DNA of 51,452 nucleotides from JBNJGT01 sp964473285 (GCA_964473285.1 CAYYOI010000006.1:1-51452); one strand, 5' to 3'. Positions 33,661-43,262 are shown, counted from the first letter of the stretch. The notes: generated by a model not told the origin, from the letters alone. Translations and numbers: made by a program.

Positions 33661-35646
33661 CTACCTGAATACAGGCTTCACCTCATAATCCTCCTCATAC
33701 AAATAGACCATCATTTCCCCCTGCTGGGTCTCTGTTATCGGGAAAGGCCTGTACTCAATCACTGGTATCACGATCTCATTCTTCTCCTCCATCAAAGGGA
33801 CAGTGATATTCTTTCCATAATAGCCTCCCACCACATCTCCATCCCGTTTATTGATGACATTAAAATCATACTTTCCACCCTTAAGGATAAAGGAAAGGTT
33901 TTCTATTGGTGAGCCATATAAGGGATAATGATAATACTGGTCATGTTCAGGGTGCGAAACACGAAGCGTAAAGCTATCATTATTGTCAATCTCCCCTTCC
34001 TTGAGCTCATCACTCGAAGAGTAATAGATATATTTCTTGAAACTTACATCAACATCCTTTAGTTTCTCCATCTCGATTGTAAGAGCATCTCCAGTCATCT
34101 GCCCAGCTCCATCCAGATAACCTTCCTTTCGAGCCCTTATGATTGGATTAGCGCAATTGGATGGAAGCTCGCCCTGGTACTTGTAAGTGCTGTCCTGAAA
34201 ACTTGTATTGCCTACCTCACAATACTTGTTCATGCATTCATAACTCAGGTTGACATCCTTCAAAAGCCCCATCTGGTTATATTCATCATACCCTTTCACC
34301 TGTATTTTATAATCCCCTGAACGTATACCACAAAATTCCTCCATATAAACAGGTGCATCAAAAGTACGCACATTCATCTTCTCTTCAACAGCTTCATTCT
34401 CCTCTATCATGACAGGAACCCCGAAACTGAAAGTATACCCTCCCTTATATGGAAATGATTCAGGGTCAATCACCTTTATCTGCACAGGATAAGAAACATC
34501 ATAAGTGAAATGATACATGTTCATGCACAAGAAACGCAGGAACTCAGATTCACCCTTCATCTGTTTTGTTGACATCACACCCCCATCTGAAGGCGTAGGC
34601 TTGAAATCCATATCCCACTCCGGATTGTATGAGAAGAAAACACGAAGATCACGGTTATCATAAGAATTGCCTACATCAAAATAGAAGTGCGTATATTCAT
34701 ACATATCAGAAGGCTTTTCATCAAAATCCAGGTCTTTCATTGCATCATCAAAAGGATCACCCTTTGAATAATCAGCCTCCAAAAGCCGATCCCATAGGAT
34801 ATCCCTCTTTTCCTGGAACTCCTCATAAACCTCCTCTTCTGCCTCAAATGGTGTATGATTGGTATTCTTGATCTTTATCCTTCCAAGATTATAATGCATT
34901 ATGTTAGATAATCTTTCCTTCAATTCAGATACCTGCCATTTTATTGAGCCGCATTTGAATTCAATCCCTGAGAATGGAAAACTGAAATCTGAAGTCATCA
35001 TCTCCATCGTAAGATTCTCCAGGAACCTTTCATCTATCTGCTTATGCGCTGTCAGGTTAGCAAGCTGATGGACCTTTTTCATCCTCACAGGAAGTACTGC
35101 TCCAAAAGACCTCATCCTCGTTATCTCTGAGGTGACCTTGTTCTTGAATTCTAAAGGATAATCAACCTTAACTACAGTCTCCCTTCCTCCAAATGATACA
35201 TTCACCGTAGGCTCATACGTGGTTATCTCAAAGCTATGCCTAAAGTCCCTAAGCCCCTTCTTGCATTCATCCATGGAATCATTGATATAATCAGCAAGCT
35301 CTAACTCCATGAACTGAAGCGAAGGTATCCGGACCTCATCATTAAAATACCAGTGAGGAGTCTTTATAACAGCCCTGCTTCCAAACCCGATATAACTGGG
35401 CCTCACACGTTCGATCTCTTCCGGCAAGTCGATATAACCCCCCTGCATTCCCATAATTGTTATGCCCATCTCCGCATTCTCTTTTATGCAGGTATCAATA
35501 TATCTTTTTGCAGGCTCAACATTAGGAGGAACAACCGCAGAAGGAATGAAAGTTTCAGTCTGGTGACGCATGAAAAACAGGACTAGCATGCTCATTAGGA
35601 TTATCAATCCGATTATTATGAATATTCCTATTTGCCCTTTTTTCAT
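33661..35646 (-). CDS. N-terminally anchored surface protein with a pilin-like leader
   Basis: This 661-residue protein begins MKKGQIGIFIIIGLIILMSM, a short basic stretch, then Gly-Gln, then a hydrophobic helix. This resembles the class III (pilin/archaellin-type) leader, although it may remain an uncleaved anchor. The rest is an extracellular domain rich in Tyr, Glu and beta-prone sequence. It shares MQGGYIDLPEE, FTYDVSYPVQIKV and GGYTFSFGVPV with the protein at 40623 (AQGGYIYPQ, FLYDVSYPVLTRL, GEGYTFQYF), so the two are paralogues. The start overlaps the preceding membrane-protein gene (ATGA). Function is unknown; co-assembly with the large secreted proteins is likely from the operon. Confidence 0.85.
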   Translation of the reverse strand: MKKGQIGIFIIIGLIILMSMLVLFFMRHQTETFIPSAVVPPNVEPAKRYIDTCIKENAEMGITIMGMQGGYIDLPEEIERVRPSYIGFGSRAVIKTPHWYFNDEVRIPSLQFMELELADYINDSMDECKKGLRDFRHSFEITTYEPTVNVSFGGRETVVKVDYPLEFKNKVTSEITRMRSFGAVLPVRMKKVHQLANLTAHKQIDERFLENLTMEMMTSDFSFPFSGIEFKCGSIKWQVSELKERLSNIMHYNLGRIKIKNTNHTPFEAEEEVYEEFQEKRDILWDRLLEADYSKGDPFDDAMKDLDFDEKPSDMYEYTHFYFDVGNSYDNRDLRVFFSYNPEWDMDFKPTPSDGGVMSTKQMKGESEFLRFLCMNMYHFTYDVSYPVQIKVIDPESFPYKGGYTFSFGVPVMIEENEAVEEKMNVRTFDAPVYMEEFCGIRSGDYKIQVKGYDEYNQMGLLKDVNLSYECMNKYCEVGNTSFQDSTYKYQGELPSNCANPIIRARKEGYLDGAGQMTGDALTIEMEKLKDVDVSFKKYIYYSSSDELKEGEIDNNDSFTLRVSHPEHDQYYHYPLYGSPIENLSFILKGGKYDFNVINKRDGDVVGGYYGKNITVPLMEEKNEIVIPVIEYRPFPITETQQGEMMVYLYEEDYEVKPVFR

Positions 35647-36383
35647 TTGTACTTCATTACATGTTCAACAATTCGCACAATGTACTCTCGTATCCACACA
35701 AGATACAACAATGTAAAGACAAGCCCTAAGATAGGAGGTAACAGATTGAATATAAGCATTATTAAAATATATATCCCTGCAATCCCAAGATAAGGTAACA
35801 AAAAGTAATGCAATTTAGAAGAGACTGACAGCCCTGAGAAGATCGCATGCCTATAACGGTTCTCCTTTGCAAAGATTATGTATACGATGGGCGTTATGTA
35901 AAAGAATAACAGCAAAGCAATAAGAAGAAAATAAGGCCTCACGCTCTCGATAAGTATGGTATTTCCACCCAATATCAAGATACCCCAAAACAAAAGCCAG
36001 CCAGATGAAAGCAAGACAAAATGGGAAAGATGACTGAGTGTAATCCTTCGCTTCAGGTAAAGATTCCATATGATCCCTTTGCAGATACCATATATTATAC
36101 TGACAGCTAGAAAAGACAGTACTGAGACAAGCAATACCATCCACAATATCCCTTTCATGACCTCTATTCCTTCTTCTGTACTAAGGCTTTGAAGCGAGAT
36201 ACCTTGTGTCTGGGTATTCAGGTATAATGAAGCCATATAGCCAACCAAAAAGATCAATGCATAAAACAAGCCATCAACTATGAAAACCTTATAGAACAAG
36301 TGCGGTGACATCTTTAAGGTCTTCTTGAAAATCTTTCCCTGGTCCTTCAAAAAATGCTTGAATGTATTGTTGTATGTCTTCAT
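35643..36383 (-). CDS. Six-helix membrane protein of the surface operon
   Basis: This 246-residue protein starts with a charged N-terminal helix (NNTFKHFLKDQGKIFKKTLK) and then has about six transmembrane helices, the last followed by REYIVRIVEHVMKYK. Its start is 4 bp after the LysM gene and its end overlaps the next gene by 4 bp. It shares topology with the 233-residue protein at the operon end. It could be a membrane platform or export partner for the large secreted products. No known transporter signature is visible, so this is inference from position only. Confidence 0.82.
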   Translation of the reverse strand: MKTYNNTFKHFLKDQGKIFKKTLKMSPHLFYKVFIVDGLFYALIFLVGYMASLYLNTQTQGISLQSLSTEEGIEVMKGILWMVLLVSVLSFLAVSIIYGICKGIIWNLYLKRRITLSHLSHFVLLSSGWLLFWGILILGGNTILIESVRPYFLLIALLLFFYITPIVYIIFAKENRYRHAIFSGLSVSSKLHYFLLPYLGIAGIYILIMLIFNLLPPILGLVFTLLYLVWIREYIVRIVEHVMKYK

Positions 36384-36387
36384 CTAA

Positions 36388-37344
36388 TCACCTGAAATTA
36401 TTTTCATAACCTGAGTCATCTGAATCATCACCACTTGAACCTGAAGCATCTGACCCGCCAACATTCGTTGAAGCAGGTGCAGTGTCCTCATTGTAAAGTA
36501 CAAGCCTATTGCAGAATTCATCGGTAGCATCATCATCCCATATCCTTATCTCATCATCAAGCACCACGCACACCTTTGGAAAATGCTTATCATGATATGC
36601 AACAATCTTATTGTTCCCTGTACCTGAATAGCTTCCATAAGAAGCAAGCTCTTTATGTTCAGAGAACCACCATTCATAATCACTGCATCCTGAATCCGCA
36701 CAGAACTTGATATTGAACCGATTATCATCTTCATTCGGATTATATGCATAATATGTAACCTTATAGAGATATTCTTTATCTCTTGTAGTATTAGTATATT
36801 CCCAGACCTCTCCTGAAATACTCAACCCAAGCGCCTGATTTCCACCTCCAAGGTCCATGAACAGACCCTGATTATTGGTTTCTGAAGAGATATCAATCAA
36901 GTGGTTACAGATTCCAGACACATCGCCAAAAAGAAGCATACCCCATTTATTATAAGCAAAGAAATCTCCCATTCTACTTCTCCATTGAGTCACAAAATTG
37001 TCGTCATCATCATCTCCAAAAAACAGTTGAGAGAAAGACGCACCAATAGTTGCCCCACTGCTTAAATGGTCTGTACCATATTCTTCCATAAAATCATCTA
37101 TATCCGACCCACCATCATCTTCCTCTTCCTCTTGATCTGGAATATTTAGTTCTTGTTCTGGATGAATAGTAGACTCATCTTCTTGTAGATCGTTTGCTTC
37201 TCTAAGGTCTTTCAAAGTAACACCCTTATCTTGAGCAATTTCTGATAAAGTATCTCCCTCTTTAACTGTGTAACTTTCCTGAGCAGTAACCAGCCCTATA
37301 AGCACAATAGCCATGAAACCAATCAGAACAATAAGTTTATTCAT
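36388..37344 (-). CDS. Secreted LysM-domain protein
   Basis: This 318-residue protein has a signal peptide (residues 1-21, LIVLIGFMAIVLIGLVTA). A single LysM module covers about 22-70 (YTVKEGDTLSEIAQDKGV, then ANDLQEDESTIHPEQ), and an acidic linker (EEEEDDGGSDIDD) follows. A C-terminal domain with a few Cys and aromatic residues (CSDYEWWFSEHKELASYG) comes next, and the tail is Ser/Asp-rich. LysM binds N-acetylated glycans in bacteria and eukaryotes; in an archaeon without peptidoglycan it may bind S-layer or host glycans. An AGGTGG SD lies 6-7 bases before the ATG. Coupled to the 1084-residue gene by an ATGA overlap. Confidence 0.9.
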   Translation of the reverse strand: MNKLIVLIGFMAIVLIGLVTAQESYTVKEGDTLSEIAQDKGVTLKDLREANDLQEDESTIHPEQELNIPDQEEEEDDGGSDIDDFMEEYGTDHLSSGATIGASFSQLFFGDDDDDNFVTQWRSRMGDFFAYNKWGMLLFGDVSGICNHLIDISSETNNQGLFMDLGGGNQALGLSISGEVWEYTNTTRDKEYLYKVTYYAYNPNEDDNRFNIKFCADSGCSDYEWWFSEHKELASYGSYSGTGNNKIVAYHDKHFPKVCVVLDDEIRIWDDDATDEFCNRLVLYNEDTAPASTNVGGSDASGSSGDDSDDSGYENNFR

Positions 37345-40300
37345 AGGCCCACCTCTTCAAGTTCAGTTTCAAAGGTATCACAGGCATCATAGGTTTCATC
37401 ACCCATCTCCCCAAGAGATTCAAACATTTGAGTAACCTGATCAATAGTCACCAAAAGAGTTCCAATAGCCTTAGGGAAACCACATGCCCAGTAAGAACTT
37501 GTTCCCATATACTGACAGACAAACAATTCATATCCTCCAAAAAGTAAAGAAAATGGATCAGTAAGCATATCCTTTATCTCTTGCATAATTTGCTTAAGAA
37601 TTCCTCCCCATGGGAAAATCAGCATTACAATCGACATGGTCTCTCCAACGATAAAGTTACAAGTCATATAATCAAATTGCTCATCACAAGCACTTTGTGG
37701 GACATTAACCTTCATAGACTGAATATAACACGACCCCTTATAACAATACATGTCACGTAGTTCTTTTGTTTTTTGCACAATGCCAGGAATACACAGGAAT
37801 ACCAAACTAAGGATAAGGCTATCTTTTTTATCCGCACCAGAGAGACCAGCATTACCCCCTGTGGAACCTCCTTCTTGCTCAGAAGAACTACCTTCACCAT
37901 TGTTCGCGTCATTATTACTCTTAGTTTCATCGTCACTACCTCTTCCGGTGATAGATTCCATTCCACCTTCAACAACATCTTGTCCCTGCTTAAAGCTTTC
38001 AGGAGTATTAAAGACTACATTTCCATCTCCACCATCACTATCGCCATCTTCACCATCACTATCTTCATCGTCATTATCACCTAAATCACGAGCCAAATCT
38101 CCAAGTGAATAATCCTCAGCATTATCATTGCTCCACCCTTGTAATCCTTTAGAAAGCTCTCCCAATCCAGGCACTTTATCCATGAGATTACATTCACAAG
38201 ATACATAACAACAAAAATTGAATCCTAAACCGCTTAGAGTATCTGCAAATCCATCCACTTTCTTATGTGTAGACATTAAAGGTTCACTAATTGGTTCATA
38301 CCATGCAAAAGCAGTACCCAGAGCAGCAATACCACTTGAGATAGATTCAAGAGTATTAATTATATTGCAATACATTTCTGCATATTCGATAATACCTTCC
38401 AGTTCTGCTATTGTAGTCCACCATTCCTCAGTTTTATCCTTTATGTCCTCAAGTTTATCTCTCTGCGCATCAGAGTATTTGTCAAGATTATAGAAACCAA
38501 GCGAAATGGAAACATTCTCTATCTCAGGAGTCTCACTTATATAAGTGTCTTCTCCCCTTTGAATCTCAGTGAATATGCTCAAAGGACATGTTATGTCAAG
38601 CGAATCCACATCATCCATGGATGTTGCCCTCAATGTGATTTCAAACATATTGTTCCAGAACTCAGGTTGACCTGCGACATAATCCATTGAAGAAGTCCCA
38701 TTCGTTTGATTATTACTGCTAAAGCAATCTTCCTTTGCAATTTCCACAACACTTGCATTCGCATCAGAAGAGAGATTAACAGAACATATGCTCCTTATCT
38801 CCCTGATTGAAGTAATCTCACGATCCACAGGATTTGGCGAACATCGCACACTGCTCTCCCAGTAGTTGGTTTCATTATCAAGACCTGTGATATAGACTTC
38901 CTTTTGCTGTGAGAACTCATTTCCAACCTCATCATATGCTGTGACTACAAAATTAAGATTTCCTAGATCATCGGTTGTGATACGCCCGGATTGCCCTTCA
39001 CACAAGAACCTGTATGTCCCGTTCTGCCTGCAATTGAAACCAACCTCAGAATTATTATTGAATTCGGAGAAATCACCTTCCATTGTCACAAGATTACCCG
39101 GGTCCTCAACAACAACTTCCACATCAAGATTAGAGCCCTTGACAATATAATCCTCGTATTGTGAATCACTATCATCAGTCTTATTCACTGATATATCATG
39201 TATAAAAGGAGAAGCAGTATCAACAGTAAGATTCACAGTAAGATTATTCTGGTTTGGATTTTCAAGCACATCTTCAGCATATACTGTGCTTATAGGATAT
39301 TGGCCATCAGACTCTACACCATCAGCGCCCCAGTAACAGGTATACTGGTTTGTCCCTGTGCTATTGCATTTTTCAGCCTTTACATTATCTCCCCCTCCGA
39401 TTGCACTCAAGTCAAGATATGCCTCATCCTCAAATTCCCGCTCATTCAGCTTGAGCTTAATCTTGTTATTGGATGTGAACAAATAAGTCCCGTCTACAAG
39501 CTGGGAATGGTTAGTCCTTAACCATGTGAACTCTGGCCCACTTGTATCCATAAGTATTGTAGAGCTTGAAAGAGTTCCTGTTTCAGAATTCCCGAAATCA
39601 TCGTAAACAGTTATCTCTGCCTCAGGAGTGATTGAAGAGTTTATATCGATATGTATATCAAAAAGACATGTAGTCTTTCCATCACTGGCAGAGCATGATG
39701 AAGAAGTCACCTCATCTTCAGAAGCAAAACCTGACACGTCAGCCTCTGCATAATCAATATCTTCAGGCTCAAACACCACCGCCATCCGAGCAGGATAAGG
39801 GTTATTTCCCACATATTCAAGAGGATCCTTGTTATTTTGTGTTATGTTCATGCTAACAAGGCTTGGAGGCAGACGATCTACGACCACAGACTTGCATTCC
39901 CTGGAACTGTTCTGACCAAACCTATCCCATGCCTGGACACAATAATCATACACACCAGATTGTATATCAGATGAATGATTAAGATCAAGATCGACTGTAC
40001 AGCTTGGTGTTGATACTTCATGGTCCAAAACATTTGACTCGTTCTCATATATCTTTACACGGCTTAAACCCACACAATCAGTTGTCCCGGTATATGCGCT
40101 GTCAGTGGCAGAAACATCAAATTCAAACTCACCATCGTTTGATGTTGAAGGCGTAACAGAGAAATCATCTATTCTTGGATCCGTAAAGTCAGGGACAACC
40201 GTGACAGAATCGCTTGTCTTGTATACCTCTGAAGAATCCACTATCTTGAACTCAAAGGTCTCTGATGCATAAAGAGTGAACCCATCTATAGTATACGTAC

Positions 40301-40595
40301 AACTTGCCGTCGTACCTGACCCACATGAGCCTGGAGGAAGTTGATGATAGCCTCCTGACCCCATCCTCACGAATATCCTGGAATCATTCACCCCGGAATC
40401 AGTATCTGTAGCAGTAATCTCGAATGTCAAATCATCAGGCCTTGTCATATAACCTTTAGAAGAAGAAGAGTCATAATACCCGTCAGCTCCAGATGCTGAA
40501 TCAACATCAATACTGTAGGCAGCAAATGTGCTTGATATATAGAAAGGCAATGTTAATATCAACATTATCATGAAACTTGCAATCGGCTTTTTCAT
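37341..40595 (-). CDS. Large secreted Ig-like, Cys-rich surface protein
   Basis: This 1084-residue protein starts at the ATG at 40595, which has AAAGGA seven bases upstream. The signal peptide is residues 1-26 (FMIMLILTLPFYISSTFA). Several beta-sandwich repeats of about 90-110 residues follow to about 590. Each has a 'DxxGN/DRFG' turn and paired cysteines, for example VYDYCVQAWDRFGQNS. A helical Cys-rich part then leads into an acidic Gly/Asp linker (DDEDSDGEDGDSDGGDG). The C-terminal 200 residues are Cys-rich with hydrophobic helices (MSIVMLIFPWGGIL). The organisation parallels the 1932-residue protein of the same operon: modules, then Cys-rich helical half. These look like distant relatives. 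Function unknown. Confidence 0.87.
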   Translation of the reverse strand: MKKPIASFMIMLILTLPFYISSTFAAYSIDVDSASGADGYYDSSSSKGYMTRPDDLTFEITATDTDSGVNDSRIFVRMGSGGYHQLPPGSCGSGTTASCTYTIDGFTLYASETFEFKIVDSSEVYKTSDSVTVVPDFTDPRIDDFSVTPSTSNDGEFEFDVSATDSAYTGTTDCVGLSRVKIYENESNVLDHEVSTPSCTVDLDLNHSSDIQSGVYDYCVQAWDRFGQNSSRECKSVVVDRLPPSLVSMNITQNNKDPLEYVGNNPYPARMAVVFEPEDIDYAEADVSGFASEDEVTSSSCSASDGKTTCLFDIHIDINSSITPEAEITVYDDFGNSETGTLSSSTILMDTSGPEFTWLRTNHSQLVDGTYLFTSNNKIKLKLNEREFEDEAYLDLSAIGGGDNVKAEKCNSTGTNQYTCYWGADGVESDGQYPISTVYAEDVLENPNQNNLTVNLTVDTASPFIHDISVNKTDDSDSQYEDYIVKGSNLDVEVVVEDPGNLVTMEGDFSEFNNNSEVGFNCRQNGTYRFLCEGQSGRITTDDLGNLNFVVTAYDEVGNEFSQQKEVYITGLDNETNYWESSVRCSPNPVDREITSIREIRSICSVNLSSDANASVVEIAKEDCFSSNNQTNGTSSMDYVAGQPEFWNNMFEITLRATSMDDVDSLDITCPLSIFTEIQRGEDTYISETPEIENVSISLGFYNLDKYSDAQRDKLEDIKDKTEEWWTTIAELEGIIEYAEMYCNIINTLESISSGIAALGTAFAWYEPISEPLMSTHKKVDGFADTLSGLGFNFCCYVSCECNLMDKVPGLGELSKGLQGWSNDNAEDYSLGDLARDLGDNDDEDSDGEDGDSDGGDGNVVFNTPESFKQGQDVVEGGMESITGRGSDDETKSNNDANNGEGSSSEQEGGSTGGNAGLSGADKKDSLILSLVFLCIPGIVQKTKELRDMYCYKGSCYIQSMKVNVPQSACDEQFDYMTCNFIVGETMSIVMLIFPWGGILKQIMQEIKDMLTDPFSLLFGGYELFVCQYMGTSSYWACGFPKAIGTLLVTIDQVTQMFESLGEMGDETYDACDTFETELEEVGL

Positions 40596-40622
40596 TTTAT
40601 TTCCTTTCAATACCTTATTTTA

Positions 40623-42716
40623 TTAATCTTTTGCAACAGGATATAGCTCATCCTCAAACATCCTTGAATATTCCTTAGTTCTGCCCATCTGCTCTACTAC
40701 CCCAACCTTGCGTGCAGTTTCAGGAACAAGGTATATGTCCGGGGACACTGCATAAAAGGTAAGGCTTGAATGATTGTATATATCATCTATACTGAATTCA
40801 TAAGTATAATCTGCACCACCTACAGGAACAGAATCATTGAACTCCATCTTAGGTACCGTGAAACACTGCTCATCAAACCATCCGGTATCATGACATTCTT
40901 CATACTCAGGAATCAGAAAATCCTCATCATCAAACAAATAGATCTTGATATCATATTCACCTGCTGCAAATTTCATCTGTATGGTTCCATTATCATACAT
41001 CCCTACTTCCTGTCTTCCATCCTTTTCTGCAAGTATCATTGCATACTCTGAATCCTTGAGGGTTACCTCATATGGCTTGAACTCCCACTGGTATTCTCCA
41101 CCATTGCTTACAGGTATTATCCTTTTCTTTTTCAAAGTGATATTCATTATCTTCTCTTCATACATCACTAAACTTACATTTTCCTCTTTATCAAGCCTGG
41201 CACTCAAGGACATATTTTCAGCAATATAATCCTGTTTAGTTGCAAATATCTGCCCCCCATAGCATGCAGGGAACTCCATATCCAGCTCACCGCTTTCATT
41301 TGTCTCACCCATCACGCAACTATCCTCTCCACATGAATAGATAACAGTTGCCTCCTCTAAAGGATCACCACGCATGTCGGTTACATTTACATGGATTGGC
41401 CCTGCAAACTTCTTATCAGGGTCACAAAACATCGAAGTCTCAGAAGTCACATTAAGTGTCATGGACTCATTATCAGGAACCGAATTATCCCTTACATTGA
41501 CCTCTGTAAAATACTGGAAAGTATAACCTTCACCATTGAATGCATCAGGCAACTTAAGCCTTGTGAGCACAGGATAACTCACATCATAAAGGAATTGATA
41601 ATCCTGCAATCCGAATGAAAAGAGACCAAAAAAACTGAAACTGTCAGGTTGGCATACCTCCCCACCACAATTCAGATCAAAATACAGATCCCAGAATTGA
41701 GGCAGATAATCAAAAGTTACTTCAAGATCCGACACCCCTGGCTGATCTAGTGAAGGAAGAGTCATTGCCTGATTATAGAAATATTCCTCGAACCTATCAG
41801 GGGAATAACGAAATTCATAATTCCTGCTTTCCATATACTGCAAACCCTGTATATTTGACGTGAGTATATCTTTTACCTTGTCCTTTATCTTTGATTTCAG
41901 CCAGAACAAAGTAGAACCAGGGTCTATCGTAAAATCATACATTGGCGGTATCGCATCAGGATCAGTCCTGCTGTACACACTCAAAAGATTTATGGTATAC
42001 CTTTCAAGCACATTTTCACTCACGATTTGGTAAAGTAGATATTCTGCATTCTCATAGATTACCTTAAAATTGACCGGTAACAGGACAGAAAATTCCCTGA
42101 TATTTGTCACAGAATCAGTGCCCTCTTTATGCACCTCCAGAGGCCAACTGACATCTAACAGGACTTCCTCCTGCAAAACATCTGTCCTTACTTCAGGCAA
42201 TGCTTTTTCGATTACTTCATAACCCATCGATTCAAAAGAAGTAAAATCAACACAAGCCGGAAGATTATTCTCTACATATCTGTCAAGCTGCGCCTCAATA
42301 GAAATATCATATTCAGTTCCTGTATCCCTCTCAAGAGGCGGGATCCCGATCTCAAACTGACATCCCCCCTCACAATCATTACCTTCAAGATAATACCAGT
42401 ATGGGACAATAAGATCAGAATTTTCAGAGAACCTGACACCATTCCCTTCATAAGAAAAAGGATGCTCGTTGATCCCATAATCCTGCGGATAGATATACCC
42501 TCCCTGCGCCCCAAGCTTTTCCAGGCCTTTCCGACCAAGCTTGCTTGCACAGTTATCAACAATAGAGATCAGAGGCTGCATATCAACAGTATATTCCGTC
42601 TCTGAAGAAGTAGGCTCTGTTGCCTGCTTATTATTAAGATACATTATCACCAATGCAGACAGGAGAATTACAATTCCCACCACTATGAATATGGTAATCT
42701 GCCCCTGTCTTTTCAT
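40623..42716 (-). CDS. N-terminally anchored surface protein, first gene of the surface operon
   Basis: This 697-residue protein starts at ATG 42716, supported by a TATA box 25-31 bp upstream. A longer frame reaching 42791 would read through the promoter. It begins MKRQGQITIFIVVGIVILLS, the same basic/Gly-Gln/hydrophobic pattern as the 661-residue paralogue, consistent with a pilin-like leader or an N-terminal anchor. The extracellular part has AQGGYIYPQDYG near residue 70 and DVSYPV near 375. After about 430 there are beta domains with paired Cys (YSCGEDSC, a carboxypeptidase-regulatory-like region). It opens the seven-gene operon. Family unknown; the domain suggestion is tentative. Confidence 0.87.
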   Translation of the reverse strand: MKRQGQITIFIVVGIVILLSALVIMYLNNKQATEPTSSETEYTVDMQPLISIVDNCASKLGRKGLEKLGAQGGYIYPQDYGINEHPFSYEGNGVRFSENSDLIVPYWYYLEGNDCEGGCQFEIGIPPLERDTGTEYDISIEAQLDRYVENNLPACVDFTSFESMGYEVIEKALPEVRTDVLQEEVLLDVSWPLEVHKEGTDSVTNIREFSVLLPVNFKVIYENAEYLLYQIVSENVLERYTINLLSVYSRTDPDAIPPMYDFTIDPGSTLFWLKSKIKDKVKDILTSNIQGLQYMESRNYEFRYSPDRFEEYFYNQAMTLPSLDQPGVSDLEVTFDYLPQFWDLYFDLNCGGEVCQPDSFSFFGLFSFGLQDYQFLYDVSYPVLTRLKLPDAFNGEGYTFQYFTEVNVRDNSVPDNESMTLNVTSETSMFCDPDKKFAGPIHVNVTDMRGDPLEEATVIYSCGEDSCVMGETNESGELDMEFPACYGGQIFATKQDYIAENMSLSARLDKEENVSLVMYEEKIMNITLKKKRIIPVSNGGEYQWEFKPYEVTLKDSEYAMILAEKDGRQEVGMYDNGTIQMKFAAGEYDIKIYLFDDEDFLIPEYEECHDTGWFDEQCFTVPKMEFNDSVPVGGADYTYEFSIDDIYNHSSLTFYAVSPDIYLVPETARKVGVVEQMGRTKEYSRMFEDELYPVAKD

Positions 42717-42740
42717 AAAAAGTAATTTAAGAAAATAGCT

Positions 42741-42747
42741 ATTTAAA
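42741..42747 (-). promoter_or_regulatory. TATA box of the surface operon
   Basis: TTTAAAT on the minus strand is 25-31 bp before the ATG at 42716, so the operon mRNA should be leaderless. Confidence 0.6.
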
Positions 42748-42756
42748 GCTTTCGGA

Positions 42757-43143
42757 TTATTCTTCTGCAGTTGGTGCTTCTGGAGCAGCAAACAAGTCCT
42801 CTTTTCCTGCCTTTAGAACCTTCAGGTTTATCTGTGCAGTCTCAGCATATATTGTACTTCCACTGACAGTTTTCCTTTGTCTTTGTCCGTGCCGTTTCTT
42901 TCGCACACCAATTCCTTTTACTGCAAGAATACGCTTCCGCCCAGCTCCAGGTAAATCCTTTCGCATTGGAAAGCCAGCCCTGTCTGAACCGCCTGTAATA
43001 AGAAACTCATATCCTGACAAACCAAAACTATCTCCAGTGATAGTCTCTCCGATCTTCTTATTCAGGAATACCTCTGCCTGATCATCTTTTACTTCCCGCT
43101 GGACGCATTTTCCGTCCTTTGCTATTACTACCTTAAATTCCAT
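42757..43143 (-). CDS. rps6e: Small-subunit ribosomal protein eS6
   Basis: This 128-residue protein of the archaeal/eukaryotic ribosome is absent from bacteria. The fold start MEFKVVIAKDGKCVQREV, the GSDRAGFPMRKDL segment and the basic GVRKKRHGQRQRKTVSG stretch are characteristic. The C-terminus ends in a short acidic-alanine tail (APEAPTAEE). GGGAGGT lies seven bases before the ATG, a strong SD, and a TTTTAAAA box lies near 43208-43217. This gene gives the clearest statement in the window that the organism is an archaeon. Confidence 0.97.
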   Translation of the reverse strand: MEFKVVIAKDGKCVQREVKDDQAEVFLNKKIGETITGDSFGLSGYEFLITGGSDRAGFPMRKDLPGAGRKRILAVKGIGVRKKRHGQRQRKTVSGSTIYAETAQINLKVLKAGKEDLFAAPEAPTAEE

Positions 43144-43262
43144 TCTTTTACCTCCCGAGCACCTTTCTCCTGGAAAGACTCAGTCATATTACCTGGAATC
43201 CCTTCGCCTTTTAAAAGTCTTTCCCTGAGTATATTTAAGATACTTAAACTTATTTCATAAGA

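Noticed and set aside
27970..42562. Numerous 60-145-codon frames on either strand within the surface operon
   Set aside because: They are shadows of the long secreted-protein genes, with unlikely composition and no start signals.
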